64,000 bases of DNA from Lycium barbarum (lineage: Eukaryota; Streptophyta; Magnoliopsida; Solanales; Solanaceae), in assembly GCF_019175385.1 (NCBI RefSeq), contig NC_083344.1, positions 23,754,380-23,818,379 on the forward strand, in the 5' to 3' direction. Below, piece after piece: positions 45,665 through 57,403 of the stretch. The notes beneath the pieces were generated by a model, which saw only the letters and a program-made list of their open reading frames with translations, was not told the origin of the DNA and ran no database searches. Numbering within the stretch: position 1 is the stretch's first letter; each line of letters begins with the position of its first letter. The position numbers and the translations under genes are program-made.

Positions 45665-47595
45665 AACATTTGGCCTCATTTTATTTCATTCATCATTCAT
45701 GCAACTCAGGAAACCTCCAGAACTTTCCAAACACTCCATCCACAAGAACCCAAGAGAATCAAAGGGGATATCAAGTCCAACAACACAAAATCTATGAAAC
45801 CTAGTGCAAGAACACATCAAGGCATCATCTAAGTCAAGAAATTCCCAAGAAGGTGGAACTAGGGTTTTGGCTAAGTGAAGAATTTCAACTCAAGGGTTGT
45901 TCAACCACTATCCAAGGTAAGTTTCATGATTATTCCGTGTTGTTTGAGGTGTTGGAAAGCATAGACACTTGAAATGTAGAAGGACATAGAAATGGGTCAT
46001 TGTTGAGTAAATAGTGACATAAATGAATGATAGTAGAATTGAACTATGAACATTGAAGTGTCATGAATACAAATACGTTATAAATGATGTTTATATCATG
46101 AAACAAGCAATTAATGTATGAAAACGCAAGGATAAGCTAGAAGTAGAAATAAGGGGAAAATTTGAGGAAAATGGTGAATTTTGCCAATTGTATGTAAATG
46201 ACGAATGTTGAGTACGATTTTGACAGTAGAATTATAAATGTTGGGAGTGATATGAAACATGAGAAAAATGGTACGAACGATGGAAGCGTTGTACGACTTT
46301 TCCTAGAATTTGCGATACGTTCTTGTAGTTAGTTTATTAATGGTGATACGGATTCTCTTATGAAGGTAACGACGTGATATCGACGAAGAATAAGTGAGCG
46401 ACATCTTAGCTAAGCGACCAAGGTATGTGAGGCTAGTCTTTCTTTCTAATGGCATGAATCTTTGATGTAACTCCCTATTCCCTTCATGAGCTCTCACTTT
46501 CTAAGAAGTTAAAAGCCTACACTTATGAATGTCCATATGAGATAAGTTATACGATATGATGATGCTAGTATAATGATGATGTTAATTATCGCTTACACTC
46601 ACCTTATGTACTAGTTCCTTCAAGGTGAGGCAGAGTATTAATAGTTGTTCCATAATGGAATCGGGGGATCACGACCTTATGTCACCCCGATAGAGTAAAG
46701 TTGATCTTGAGCTTTATGCATGTATTACAATGAGATAGGTATTTTATGATGAGTATATTATTATTATGAGCATTTTATGATAAGCATGACCTGAGCATTT
46801 CACACCGTGCCTAGTTGGCCGGGCAGTCACCGCCAAGGCGGGCAGCTATACGGATACACCATGACCTTCGGGCATGGGCAGACACCACTAGTGGGGGGCA
46901 TGAGATGGTACCCCGGACGCGGGAGGCCTGGACGCAGGCTAATATTATTGATTATCACACCGTTCCGACATGGACGGGCAGCTTGCATATGATGCATACA
47001 TGTTATGAGGATGAGTATGAGTAAGATGGCACGCATGATTTCCTTTATGATTATCAGACAGATCCAGATATTTCCTGTTGATGTTATTACTATGTTGTTG
47101 ATGTTTTCCTTCCTTGTTTATGCTTCTCATACTCAGTACAACATTCGTACTGACGTCCTTTCTTCGGACGCTGTGTTCATGCCCACAGGTAGACAGGGAG
47201 GAGAGCTTGGCCCAGATCCTCAGTAGCAGTCAGCTGGTTGAAAGCACTCCATTATCCGGAGGTGCTTAGGATTATCCTTTTGGTATATATGTATATTTTT
47301 GGGCACGACGGAGCCTTGTTCCGTCCATGAATATACAGTATGTTAGTAGAGGCTCGTAGATACGCAGTGTGGGTTAGATGGTCTCACAAGACGTTTTCAT
47401 ATGCATGTATATTATTTTGATGGCTGAAAGGCAATTGTATATAAAGTATTTATGTTTGTTTAATTATGATTTTGCTACAACTGGCATGTAAATTGATAAA
47501 AGAATATTAGATGGGCAAGATAAGTAGTAGAGTGAGCGGTGCTCGGTAACTAGCTCCGGGTACCCGTCGCGGCCCTAGCTGGGTCGTGACAGAAG

Positions 47596-47607
47596 TGGTA
47601 TCAGAGC
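47596..47607 (+). promoter_or_regulatory. Primer-binding site, iMet-tRNA type
   Basis: TGGTATCAGAGC lies four bases after the 5' LTR. Confidence 0.92.
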
Positions 47608-47796
47608 AGTTCGTCCTAGGAAGTGTCTGCAAGCCGTGTCTAGTAGAGTCTTGTTTATGGTGTGTTGCACGCCACGCTAATAAACAAGAGGCTACAGGGC
47701 ATTTAGGAAAATGACCATCCTTCTTCTTATGAAATCGTGCGATAGAGCCATGCTTAGGATTATGTTATTCCTAAAAGTGTGTTATGGTTTCAGAAA

Positions 47797-50700
47797 ATGC
47801 CGCCAAAGGGAAAAGCTACAGCTGCCCAGAAGGGCAAAGCTACGACAAAGAGGCAGGCGGAAAGAGAGCCTCCGACAAATGTAGAGGAAAGCGAATCGCA
47901 AAGTGAGGCCGCGCCCAATGTAGGAGAGCAGGGAGGAGCCTCAGCTCCGGTTCCTCCACCGGGTGTTTCGGGTCAACAAGTGTCCGAGGCCATCCATTTA
48001 TTGACACAATTGGTTGCCGCTCAGGCACAACGACAAGATGCGGGTCCAAGGGATCGTTCAGCTAGCACGAGAGCCCGTGACTTTATGGCCTTAAATCCTC
48101 CAGAATTCTTTGGGTCGAAGCCAGATGAAGATCCGCAAAATTTTATCGATGAGATGTTGAGGACTTTAGAGATTATCCATGCTTCCGAGACCGAATCCGT
48201 GGAGTTGGCTTCCTAGAGACTCCGCGATGTGGCGGTGTTATGGTATAAGAATTGGGTGATAACAAGAGGAGAAAATGTTCCTCCTCCCGTGTGGCAAGAG
48301 TTTGTAGATGCCTTTATTCGTCACTACTTGCCACCCGAAGTCCGCCGAGCTAGAGCAGACAAGTTCCTGAATTTAAAGCAAAGGGGTATGAGTGCCCGAG
48401 AGTATAGCATGCAATTCAACTCATTGGCTCGATATGCTCCGACTATGGTGGCCGACATGGGAGACAGAATCTATAGATTTGTGAGTGGTCTGGGGCCACA
48501 TTTGTACAGAGATTGTTTGACGGCCTCCTTGCAAGACGGGATGGATATTTCCCGGATACAGGCCCATGCTCAGAATCTCGAGGAACGACAACGACAGCAA
48601 AGAAGTGATCGTGATGGTGACAGAAGACAAGGTAAGAGGGCTAGATCTATGGGAGAGAACAGTGAGTATAGAGAGGGATCGAGACAGACACATCCCAGGC
48701 ACTCAGGTCAATCCGCGACTAGTGCGCCTCCCAGATTCTCAGACGGAAGGTTCGATCGCTCTTTCCAGTCAGGGCAGGGTCAGAGTTCGAAGGCCCCAAG
48801 TTCTCAGTATCAGGGAGATGTTAGTCAGAGGAGACCTCCAGTACCGCGGTGTATCCAGTGTGGCAAATTACATTCCGGACGGTGTCGTCAGGGTTCGGAT
48901 GCTTGTTATGCTTGTGGGCAAGTTGGTCACATGATGAGAAATTGCCCCCCAGTGAGGGATAGAGCTAGGACTCAGCCTACAGGTTCAGCAGCGGGTTCTT
49001 CTTCAGCACGCCCGACAGCACAGACTCCCCAGACTACAGCAGGTAGAGGCAGAGGTAGAGGGGGAGCATCTACTTCAGGTGTTGTTCAGCCCCGTGTGTA
49101 TGCTTTAGCTGGGCGACAGGATCTCGAGTCTTCCCCAGATGTTGTCACAGGTACCCTGACTATATTTTCCCATGACGTATATGCTCTGATTGATCCAGGT
49201 TCTACCTTCTCATATATTACTCCGTATATTGCTGATTGTGTTGGGGTGAGACCCGAGCCAATTAAACCTTTCGAAGTATTCACTCCGGTTGGTGATCCTG
49301 TAATAGCGAGGCAAGTATATAAGAACTGTGTAGTCATTATACGTGATCGTCAGACAAAGGCTGATTTGATTGAACTTGAGATGATAGATTTTGACGTAAT
49401 TATGGGTATGGACTGGTTGGCGTCATGCTATGCTAATGTGTGTTGCCGGACAAAGGTAGTTCGATTCAAATTTCCGGGAGAGCCCATACTCGAGTGTAAG
49501 GGTAATACAGTTTCCCCAAAGGGTAGGTTTATTTCCTACCTTAAGGCGAGAAAGATGATAGCCAAGGGTTATGTTTGTCATCTAGTTCGGGTTCAGGATA
49601 CGGAAACGGAAGTGCCAACTTTCCAGTCGGTTCCGGTAGTGAATGAATTCCCAGATGTGTTTCCCGACGAGTTACCAGGTCTTCCTCCAGAAAGGGAAAT
49701 TGATTTTGCCATCGATGTATTGCCGGACACCGAGCCTATTTCTATTCCTCCCTATCGAATGGCCCCGGCAGAGTTGAAAGAGCTAAAGGCACAGTTGAAA
49801 GACTTACTCGAGAAGGGTTTTATTAGACCCAGTTCATCACCGTGGGGAGCACCGGTCTTGTTCGTGCGAAATAAAGATGGGTCGCTACGAATGTGTATCG
49901 ATTATAGACAGTTGAACAGGGTGACTGTGAAGAACAGATATCCCCTTCCCAGAATCGACGACTTGTTCGATCAATTACAAGGTGCTAAGTGGTTTTCTAA
50001 GATAGACCTAAGATCGGGTTATCATCAAATGAGGATCAGAGAAGAAGACATTCCCAAGACAGCCTTCAGAACGAGGTACGGCCATTACGAGTTCCGAGTA
50101 ATGTCGTTTGGGTTGACGAACGCCCTGGCGGTGTTCATGAATTTAATGAATAATGTGTTCAGGCCGTTCTTGGATCTTTTTGTGATAGTGTTTATCGACG
50201 ATATCCTGGTATATTCTCGCACAGAGTCAGAACATGAAGATCATCTAAGAATTGTTCTTGGCGTTCTTCGAGATCGGGAATTGTATGCAAAGTTTTCGAA
50301 GTGCGAGTTTTGGCTAAACTCGGTGGCATTTCTAGGTCATGTTATTTCAGATGATGATATCCGAGTCAACACTCAGAAAATAGAAGTTGTGAAGACTTGG
50401 CCAAGGCCTACAACACCTACGGAAGTTCGTAGTTTTCTTGGGTTAGCAGGGTATTACAGGAGATTTGTAGAGGGCTTCTCATCTATTTCAGCCCCATTGA
50501 CGAAGTTAACTCAGAAGTTGGCTAAATTCCAGTGGAATGATGCCTGTGAGCGTAGTTTTCAAGAGTTGAAAAACAGGTTGACCTCAGCACCAGTGCTAAC
50601 ACTTCCAGAGGGATCAAATGGCTACGTAGTATATTGTGATGCCTCCGGTGTGGGATTAGGCTGTGTATTGATGCAGCATGGGAAAGTCATTGCATATGCC

Positions 50701-52572
50701 TCAAGACAGTTGCGAAAGCATGAACAGAATTATCCCACTCATGATCTTGAATTAGCCGCGGTCATTCATGCATTGAAAATATGGAGACACTACTTATACG
50801 GTGTGCACGTGGACATCTATACGGATCACAAAAGCCTTCAATATATTTTCAAACAGAAGGAGTTGAACCTGCGGCAAAGGCGATGGTTAGAATTACTGAA
50901 GGATTACGATGTGAACATTCTATATCACCCAGGAAAGGCGAATGTAGTGGCAGATGCACTTAGCCGCCAATCGATGGGTAGTTTATGTGGAGTTCCTTCG
51001 GAAAAGCGAGAAATGGTTCGTGAGGTCCATCGGTTATCAAGTCTTGGCGTACGACCAATTGATTCAGGAGATGCAGGTATTAGCGTTAATAACCCCACAG
51101 TTTCATCATTGAATCTAGAAGTGAAGGAACGACAATATGAAGATCCTCAGTTAAGCCATTGTCGAGATCTAGCTCACGAAAAAGAAAAGTCTCCATTCGA
51201 AGTTTCCATAGAAGGGGTCCTTAGATATCGGGGCAGGTTATGCGTACCGGATGTGGCAAACTTACGCCAACGGATTTTAGATGAAGCACATTATTCCCGG
51301 TATTCTATTCATCCAGGTGCAACCAAGATGTACCACGACCTTAAGTTGCTATATTGGTGGGATGGCATGAAGTAAGACCTAGCAGGGTTTGTAGCCCAAT
51401 GTCCAAATTGTCAGCAAGTGAAAGCCGAACATCAAAAACCAGGAGGTTTATTGCAAGCAATGGAAATTCCTACGTGGAAATGGGAAGAAATTAATATGGA
51501 TTTTATGGTAGGATTACCCCGTACGCGAGGGAAGTATGATTCTATATGGGCGATCGTGGACAGGCTCACAAAAGCAGCTCATTTTCTCCCCGTCAGGACT
51601 ACATATTCAGCGGAAGACTATGCTAAATTGTATCTCAAGGAGATTGTACGACTTCATGGTATTCCTTTGGCCATTATCACGGATAGAGGGGCGCAGTTCA
51701 CAGCCAAGTTCTGGATGTCCTTTCAAGAAGGTCTAGGTACTCGAGTTAAGCTCAGCACGGCGTTCCACCCACAGACCGACGGGCAAGCCGAGCACACTAT
51801 TCAGACCTTAGAAGATATGCTACGAGCATGTGTGCTGGACTTAGGTGGTAGTTGGGATGAGCATTTGCCTCTTATTGAATTTGCCTATAATAACAGCTAT
51901 CATTCCGGCATTCAAATGGCCCCATATGAAGCCTTATATGGAAGAAAATGCAGATCTCCAATTGGATGGTTTGAAACCGGAGAAGTACAATTGATAGGCC
52001 CCGACTTAATCCAACAAGCGGTTGAAAAGGTTAAAGTGATTCAAGACCGACTATTAACAGCTCAAAGTCGCCAAAAGTCTTATGCGGACAACCGCCGACG
52101 GGATTTAGAATTTCAAGCTAATGATTGGGTATTCTTGAAAGTTTCACCAATGAAGGGAGTAATGAGGTTCGGCAAAAAGGGGAAATTGAGCCCAAGATAC
52201 ATTGGACCTTATCGAATCATCTGCAAGGTGGGAAGAGTAGCCTATGAGTTGGACTTGCCTTCAGAGCTCGAATCTGTACACCCAGTATTCCATGTTTCGA
52301 TGCTCCGCAAGTGTATTGGAGACCCCACGAGGATTGTTCTGATTGATGATGTACAAGTGACAGAGAAGTTGACATACAAAGAAGTTCCCATTGCTATTTT
52401 GGATAGACAAGTGCGAAGGCTTCGGAATAAAAAGGTCGCTTCAGTGAAAGTTCTGTGGCGGAACGATAATCGGGAAGAAATGACTTGGGAAGCGGAGGAG
52501 AAGATGAAATCTATGTACCCCCATTTGTTCCAATCCCCAGAAGAGATTCAAGATGAGACGTCGACAATATGA
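47797..52572 (+). pseudogene. Gag-pol polyprotein of the young chromovirus, two nonsense codons
   Basis: One frame of about 1,591 codons starts MPPKGKATAAQKGK at 47797. It carries out the whole copy-and-integrate cycle. Order: gag capsid region (DFMALNPPEFFGSKPDEDPQ, around residue 95), zinc knuckle [14 protein letters not shown] (370-383), protease [10 protein letters not shown] (Asp 466), reverse transcriptase with FIDD (799-802), RNase H (YCDASG, Asp 948), integrase HHCC finger (about 1164-1207), and catalytic D1235, D1296, E1332 (spacing D-60-D-35-E). A C-terminal chromodomain-like segment follows ([20 protein letters not shown], about 1532-1578). Stops: TAG at 48214 (codon 140, Tyr in the related element here) and TAA at 51373 (codon 1193, inside the integrase finger). 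Everything else is in frame, so inactivation is recent. Confidence 0.96.
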
Positions 52573-52760
52573 GGTATGAATGTTTAATTTTATGTTTTTG
52601 GTCGTGTGTGGCCATAAATGTGTTGATATTGTGACATAGCCCTGTGAGGCGATGATATTATGGGTCGTTGTGGTAAATTGGTATTGCCAAATTACAAAGG
52701 AAACTCTGGCAAAATTTTTCTAGAATCCCCGAGTGTCGAACATTCGAGGACGAATGTTCC

Positions 52761-52775
52761 AAAAGGGGGGAAGAA
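52761..52775 (+). promoter_or_regulatory. Polypurine tract of the young chromovirus
   Basis: AAAAGGGGGGAAGAA lies directly before the 3' LTR, preceded by ATTCGAGGACGAATG. Confidence 0.93.
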
Positions 52776-55116
52776 TGTTACACCTCGGAAGTTTTCTCGT
52801 ACTGGTATGATGAGTGTATGGTGTTTCACTAAGTCGAGAATGGCTAATTATGAAATCTCGGAAAAATAATAAAGTTGCAGAGAAATTCACTGCCAGTGGT
52901 CGTATATGGCACTATACGGACCGTATAGTGCACTCGTCCTTCAACCTGCCAAAAATCTCAACTTTCTGGAAATTGTTGAATATGGTTAAATACGACCCAT
53001 TTTACGGCCCGTAAACTGGTTTACGGACCGTAAACCAGGTCGTAAACTGCCCTGTCCACCAGCCAAACTCTCTGCTTTTGAGAGAATGCTTAAATACGTT
53101 CACTGGGATGGACCGTAAATCAAAATACGGTCCGTAAACTGCACATTACGGTCACTGTTCATCCCGACAGAAATTCATTAAACATTATCTTTGAGTTATT
53201 AAAAGGAACATTTGGCCTCATTTTATTTCATTCATCATTCATGCAACTCAGGAAACCTCCAGAACTTTCCAAACACTCCATCCACAAGAACCCAAGAGAA
53301 TCAAAGGGGATATCAAGTCCAACAACACAAAATCTATGAAACCAAGTGCAAGAACACATCAAGGCATCATCTAAGTCAAGAAATTCCCAAGAAGGTGGAA
53401 CTAGGGTTTTGGCTAAGTGAAGAATTTCAACTCAAGGGTTGTTCAACGACTATCCAAGGTAAGTTTCATGATTATTTCGTGTTGTTTGAGGTGTTGGAAA
53501 GCATAGACACTTGAAATGTAGAAGGACATAGAAATGGGTCATTGTTGAGTGAATAGTGACATAAATGAATGATAGTAGAATTGAACTATGAACATTGAAG
53601 TGTCATGAATACAAATACGTTATAAATGATGTTTATATCATGAAACAAGCAATTAATGTATGAAAACGCAAGGATAAGCTAGAAGTAGAAATAAGGGGAA
53701 AATTTGAGGAAAATGGTGAATTTTGCCAATTGTATGTAAATGACGAATGTTGAGTACGATTTTGACAGTAGAATTATAAATGTTGGGAGTGATATGAAAC
53801 ATGAGAAAAATGGTACGAACGATGAAAGCGTTGTACGACTTTTCCTAGAATTTGCGATACGTTCTTGTAGTTAGTTTATTAATGGTGATACGGATTCTCT
53901 TATGAAGGTAACGACGTGATATCGACGAAGAATAAGTGAGAGACATCTTAGCTAAGCGACCAAGGTATGTGAGGCTAGTCTTTCTTTCTAATGGCATGAA
54001 TCTTTGATGTAACTCCCTATTCCCTTCATGAGCTCTCACTTTCTAAGAAGTTAAAAGCCTACACTTATGAATGTCCATATGAGATAAGTTATACGATATG
54101 ATGATGCTAGTATAATGATGATGTTAATTATCGCTTACACTCACCTTATGTACTAGTTCCTTCAAGGTGAGGCAGAGTATTAATAGTTGTTCCATAATGG
54201 AATCGGGGGATCACGACCTTACGTCACCCCGATAGAGTAAAGTTGATCTTGAGCTTTATGCATGTATTACAATGAGATAGGTATTTTATGATGAGTATAT
54301 TATTATTATGAGCATTTTATGATAAGCATGACCTGAGCATTTCACACCGTGCCTAGTTGGCCGGGCAGTCACCGCCAAGGCGGGCAGCTATACGGACACA
54401 CCATGACCTTCGGGCATGGGCGGCATGAGATGGTACCCCGGACGCGGGAGGCCTGGACGCGGGCTAATATTATTGATTATCACACCGTTCCGACATGGAC
54501 GGGCAGCTTGCATATGATGCATACATGTTATGAGGATGAGTATGAGTAAGATGGCACGCATGATTTCCTTTATGATTATCAGACAGATCCAGATATTTCC
54601 TGTTGATGTTATTACTATGTTGTTGATGTTTTCCTTCCTTGTTTATGCTTCTCATACTCAGTACAACATTCGTACTGACGTCCTTTCTTCGGACGCTGTG
54701 TTCATGCCCACAGGTAGACAGGGAGGAGAGCTTGGCCCAGATCCTCAGTAGCAGTCAGCTGGTTGAAAGCACTCCATTATCCGGAGGTGCTTAGGATTAT
54801 CCTTTTGGTATATATGTATATTTTTGGGCACGACGGAGCCTTGTTCCGTCCATGAATATACAGTATGTTAGTAGAGGCTCGTAGATACGCAGTGTGGGTT
54901 AGATGGTCTCACAAGACGTTTTCATATGCATGTATATTATTTTGATGGCCGAAAGGCAATTGTATATAAAGTATTTATGTTTGTTTAATTATGATTTTCC
55001 TACAACTGGCATGTAAATTGATAAAAGAATATTAGATGGGCAAGATAAGTAGTAGAGTGAGCGGTGCTCGGTAACTAGCTCCGGGTACCCGTCGCGGCCC
55101 TAGCTGGGTCGTGACA
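52776..55116 (+). repeat. 3' LTR of the young chromovirus (2341 bp)
   Basis: It is 36 bp shorter than the 5' LTR, fully explained by the 19-bp cassette unit and the 17-bp CCACTAGTGG segment. The cassette lies at about 52905-53155. Confidence 0.97.
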
Positions 55117-55915
55117 TTTATCATCCGCAATGTTGATTTTCAGTTGATTATCAGATGTTTCTGAATAATTAGGTCATAATACCTCAGCGAAGATGATTTG
55201 TTGTTATTTTCAAATATCAATAAATCTAAACTTAATCAAATATGAATAAATTTGAATCTGTATGTTTTGTATTTACCTTTTTCCGACGTTGTCTTACGAA
55301 TCAATGGAGATTTCTGCATTTCGAATCAATGGAGATTTCTGTGTTTGGAATCAATGGAGATTTATGGTTTTGTATTGGTTTCGTTTTCATTATGTTTGGG
55401 TTTCATTATTTTTATGTTTATGGTGTAGGGGTATTTCAGTCTTTTTGTTGTTTTCCATTAGATCACAAGGGCCAAAGTTAAAGACCACGAATTAGCGTGG
55501 CGAAATTTATAGACCAGCGCATATGAGGGGAATTCGCGCCAATCTATGAAGCAAATAGAATGCATTCGGTTTGCGTAAAGTCAAGGAAGACGAATTATAT
55601 TATAGAAAAGAAGTTGAAATAAAGTTTGTACTCATTAATTTGAGACAACTCAAACTAAATGTGAAATTTAATTCTAAGGAATTATGTTATCAGTGAATGA
55701 TCCAATATATGCTTCAAATGCTTCCTTTTCCAGCTAAAGAGTAAACAACATAACAACAGACATTAAACTTTAGCGTAGTAGTAAACTATGGCCCTTCATT
55801 TATAAATCTAATACAGACTTTATAACATTTTACAAGAAGCAATTGACACCACAAGATGACGAACCTAAATCAATAATACAACTAAACTCAATACAGACAG
55901 TATTAATAATCTAAT
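55117..55915. other. Old flank with tandem repeat, possible Mutator-like end
   Basis: This is sequence that predates the insertions on both sides. It holds a 25-bp tandem repeat (55297-55371). A GGTATTTCAGTC...GGCCAAAGTTAAAGACCACG stretch follows (about 55430-55490), of the type I associate with ends of plant DNA transposons. The rest, 55530-55915, is AT-rich without a recognisable gene. Confidence 0.5.
55297..55371. repeat. 25-bp tandem repeat, three copies
   Basis: CGAATCAATGGAGATTTCTG followed by CATTT or TGTTT, then a third diverged copy starting GGAATCAATGGAGATTTATG, at exact 25-bp spacing. Confidence 0.92.
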
Positions 55916-57403
55916 TGTAACGACCCGTTTGGTAGTTATTGCACTTCCAACACTTTTGACCCTTTCCCGAGCTTGGTTAGCTCACTTTTGACCCGAGATG
56001 ACCATTGACATGCTTCTCGAGGTGTCTAGATTTGAGTCGGGCGACCTTTTATGAAATTTGGGCATAAAGCAAAAAAGAGTTGACTCAAAGTTGACTTTTG
56101 GATAAACGAACTTTTTTTCAAAAATTCATCGATTTCGAGAGGTCCGAATGGTCGTTTAGAACTTGCATGTATATCTGGTTCGGTTCCCAATATACTCGGA
56201 TTCATTTTGGGACTTGGGTTGGGAAGTTTGAAATGTGGTATCGGGGGTTGACTGGGTCAATGAGACCTCCGTTCGAAATTCAGAGTCCACAAGTGCATTT
56301 GTAGCGTATTTTTATGTGGGTCTGTGTATGTGGTTTGTGAACAGAAGGCCTCGGGAGTTGGTCGGGATTTCGGTTGAGACTGGGAAAGATATTTGGGATT
56401 CTGGTACCTTGTGTGCGCCAGAGTGGCACCAGCGCCGTCCCAGCGGTACCGCTGTGGCGGTAGAGTGGTCGGTGGGGCGGCCAAGCCTATTTTTCCCAGA
56501 CCGTCTCTACAGTCTGAGATAGCGCCGGGGTGGTAGTGCCATGGCGGTCCCGACGGCACCGTTATAGTATCGGGCCTGTTATTTTTCTTTAAGTGTGTAT
56601 TAAAAACCTTTAGTCTATCATTTATCACCATTACGAAAATTGAACTCTTGAGAATTGTTCTAGAAGATTCTTGGGGGGAATCCTTGGTGGTAAGTCCTAA
56701 TAATATTCTTACTAATTCATTGTCCCTAATCATTTTAGAACCCCTTTCCTTTGATTAGTTCATTAGTAGTGGAAGATTAAAAGTGGATTTTGATGGATTT
56801 TCTATCTAGGCTTGGTAATGATGAAATTGATTAGGTTTATGCTATATTATGATGTATCTAAGGTTGTTAATCATATGTCTCCCATTATTAGCTTTGAATT
56901 CTTGAATCTAAGAGTTAGGGCTCATACCTAAAATTGGGGGTTTTGCTAGAAATTCGAAATTGGGTGAACCTTTGAGTTAATTAGCAATTAGTTGATGGGT
57001 TTTGATTGCCTAGTGTTTAATTTGATATTTTACCCCCGAATTTCTCGTTTTGACTTTATGGGCCCCGTTTTCCCAAATTCTAAGGTTGGGTTTTGACCTA
57101 AATTGATTATAGCAATATAGATATCGATCTTCATGATTTCTAATCCAGATTTCGAATATGCCTAGACTTTGTTGATCTTGAGGCTCAGCGAAAAGGGAAA
57201 GCGAAGGAGTGATTGTTGATGTTATGCTGTTCGGCCATTTAGGTAGGTTATGTCTTACCCTATGGTAAGACTTCTTTTAGCAAGGCATACATTTAGACGA
57301 TATTGTCAGAGAAAGCATATAAGCCTTCGAGTATGAAGTTGGGCTAGATATTGTCTCAGGTTGGGCCCTGTTGTGTGATTAGGGCTAGCCACCCGGTTGT
57401 GTT
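55916..57403 (+). mobile_element. LTR of the TGTAACGACC family, interrupted
   Basis: It starts TGTAACGACCCGTTTGGTAG after flank CTAAT (55911-55915) and is similar to the truncated LTR at 1055. At 57404 it is interrupted by a minus-strand chromovirus; the remainder lies beyond the window. A GC-rich cassette (56410-56580, for example CAGCGGTACCGCTG) lies just before a GTATTAAAAACC TATA-like site (about 56597). Confidence 0.8.
56410..56580 (+). repeat. Palindromic cassette of the 55916 LTR
   Basis: It contains GCGCC, CAGCGGTACCGCTGTGG and GGCGGTCCCGACGGCACCG type inverted pieces, directly upstream of the TATA-like site. Confidence 0.65.

Larger units (their letters stand above)
45215..47591 (+). 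repeat. 5' LTR of the young chromovirus (2377 bp)
   Basis: Compared with the 3' LTR it has one extra 19-bp unit in the palindromic cassette (about 45368) and 17 bp containing CCACTAGTGG (about 46885) that the 3' copy lacks. Short ORFs inside are not genes. Confidence 0.97.
45215..55116 (+). mobile_element. Young, nearly intact Tekay/Del chromovirus (9.9 kb)
   Basis: A perfect TTTAT target duplication (45210-45214, 55117-55121) flanks two LTRs with the canonical TGTTACACC...GTCGTGACA ends. The primer site, purine tract and a single gag-pol frame are all present. I counted about 17 substitutions plus two indels (19 and 17 bp) between the LTRs, or about 0.7%. At the commonly used rate of 1.3e-8 per site per year this would be roughly 0.3 million years. 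Only two in-frame stops break the polyprotein. Confidence 0.97.

Noticed and set aside
46807..47226. Overlapping ORFs repeated at 54349-54751 and in reverse at 6899-7252
   Set aside because: They lie inside LTRs, recur because the LTRs recur, and are not conserved between families; they are non-coding R/U5 sequence.
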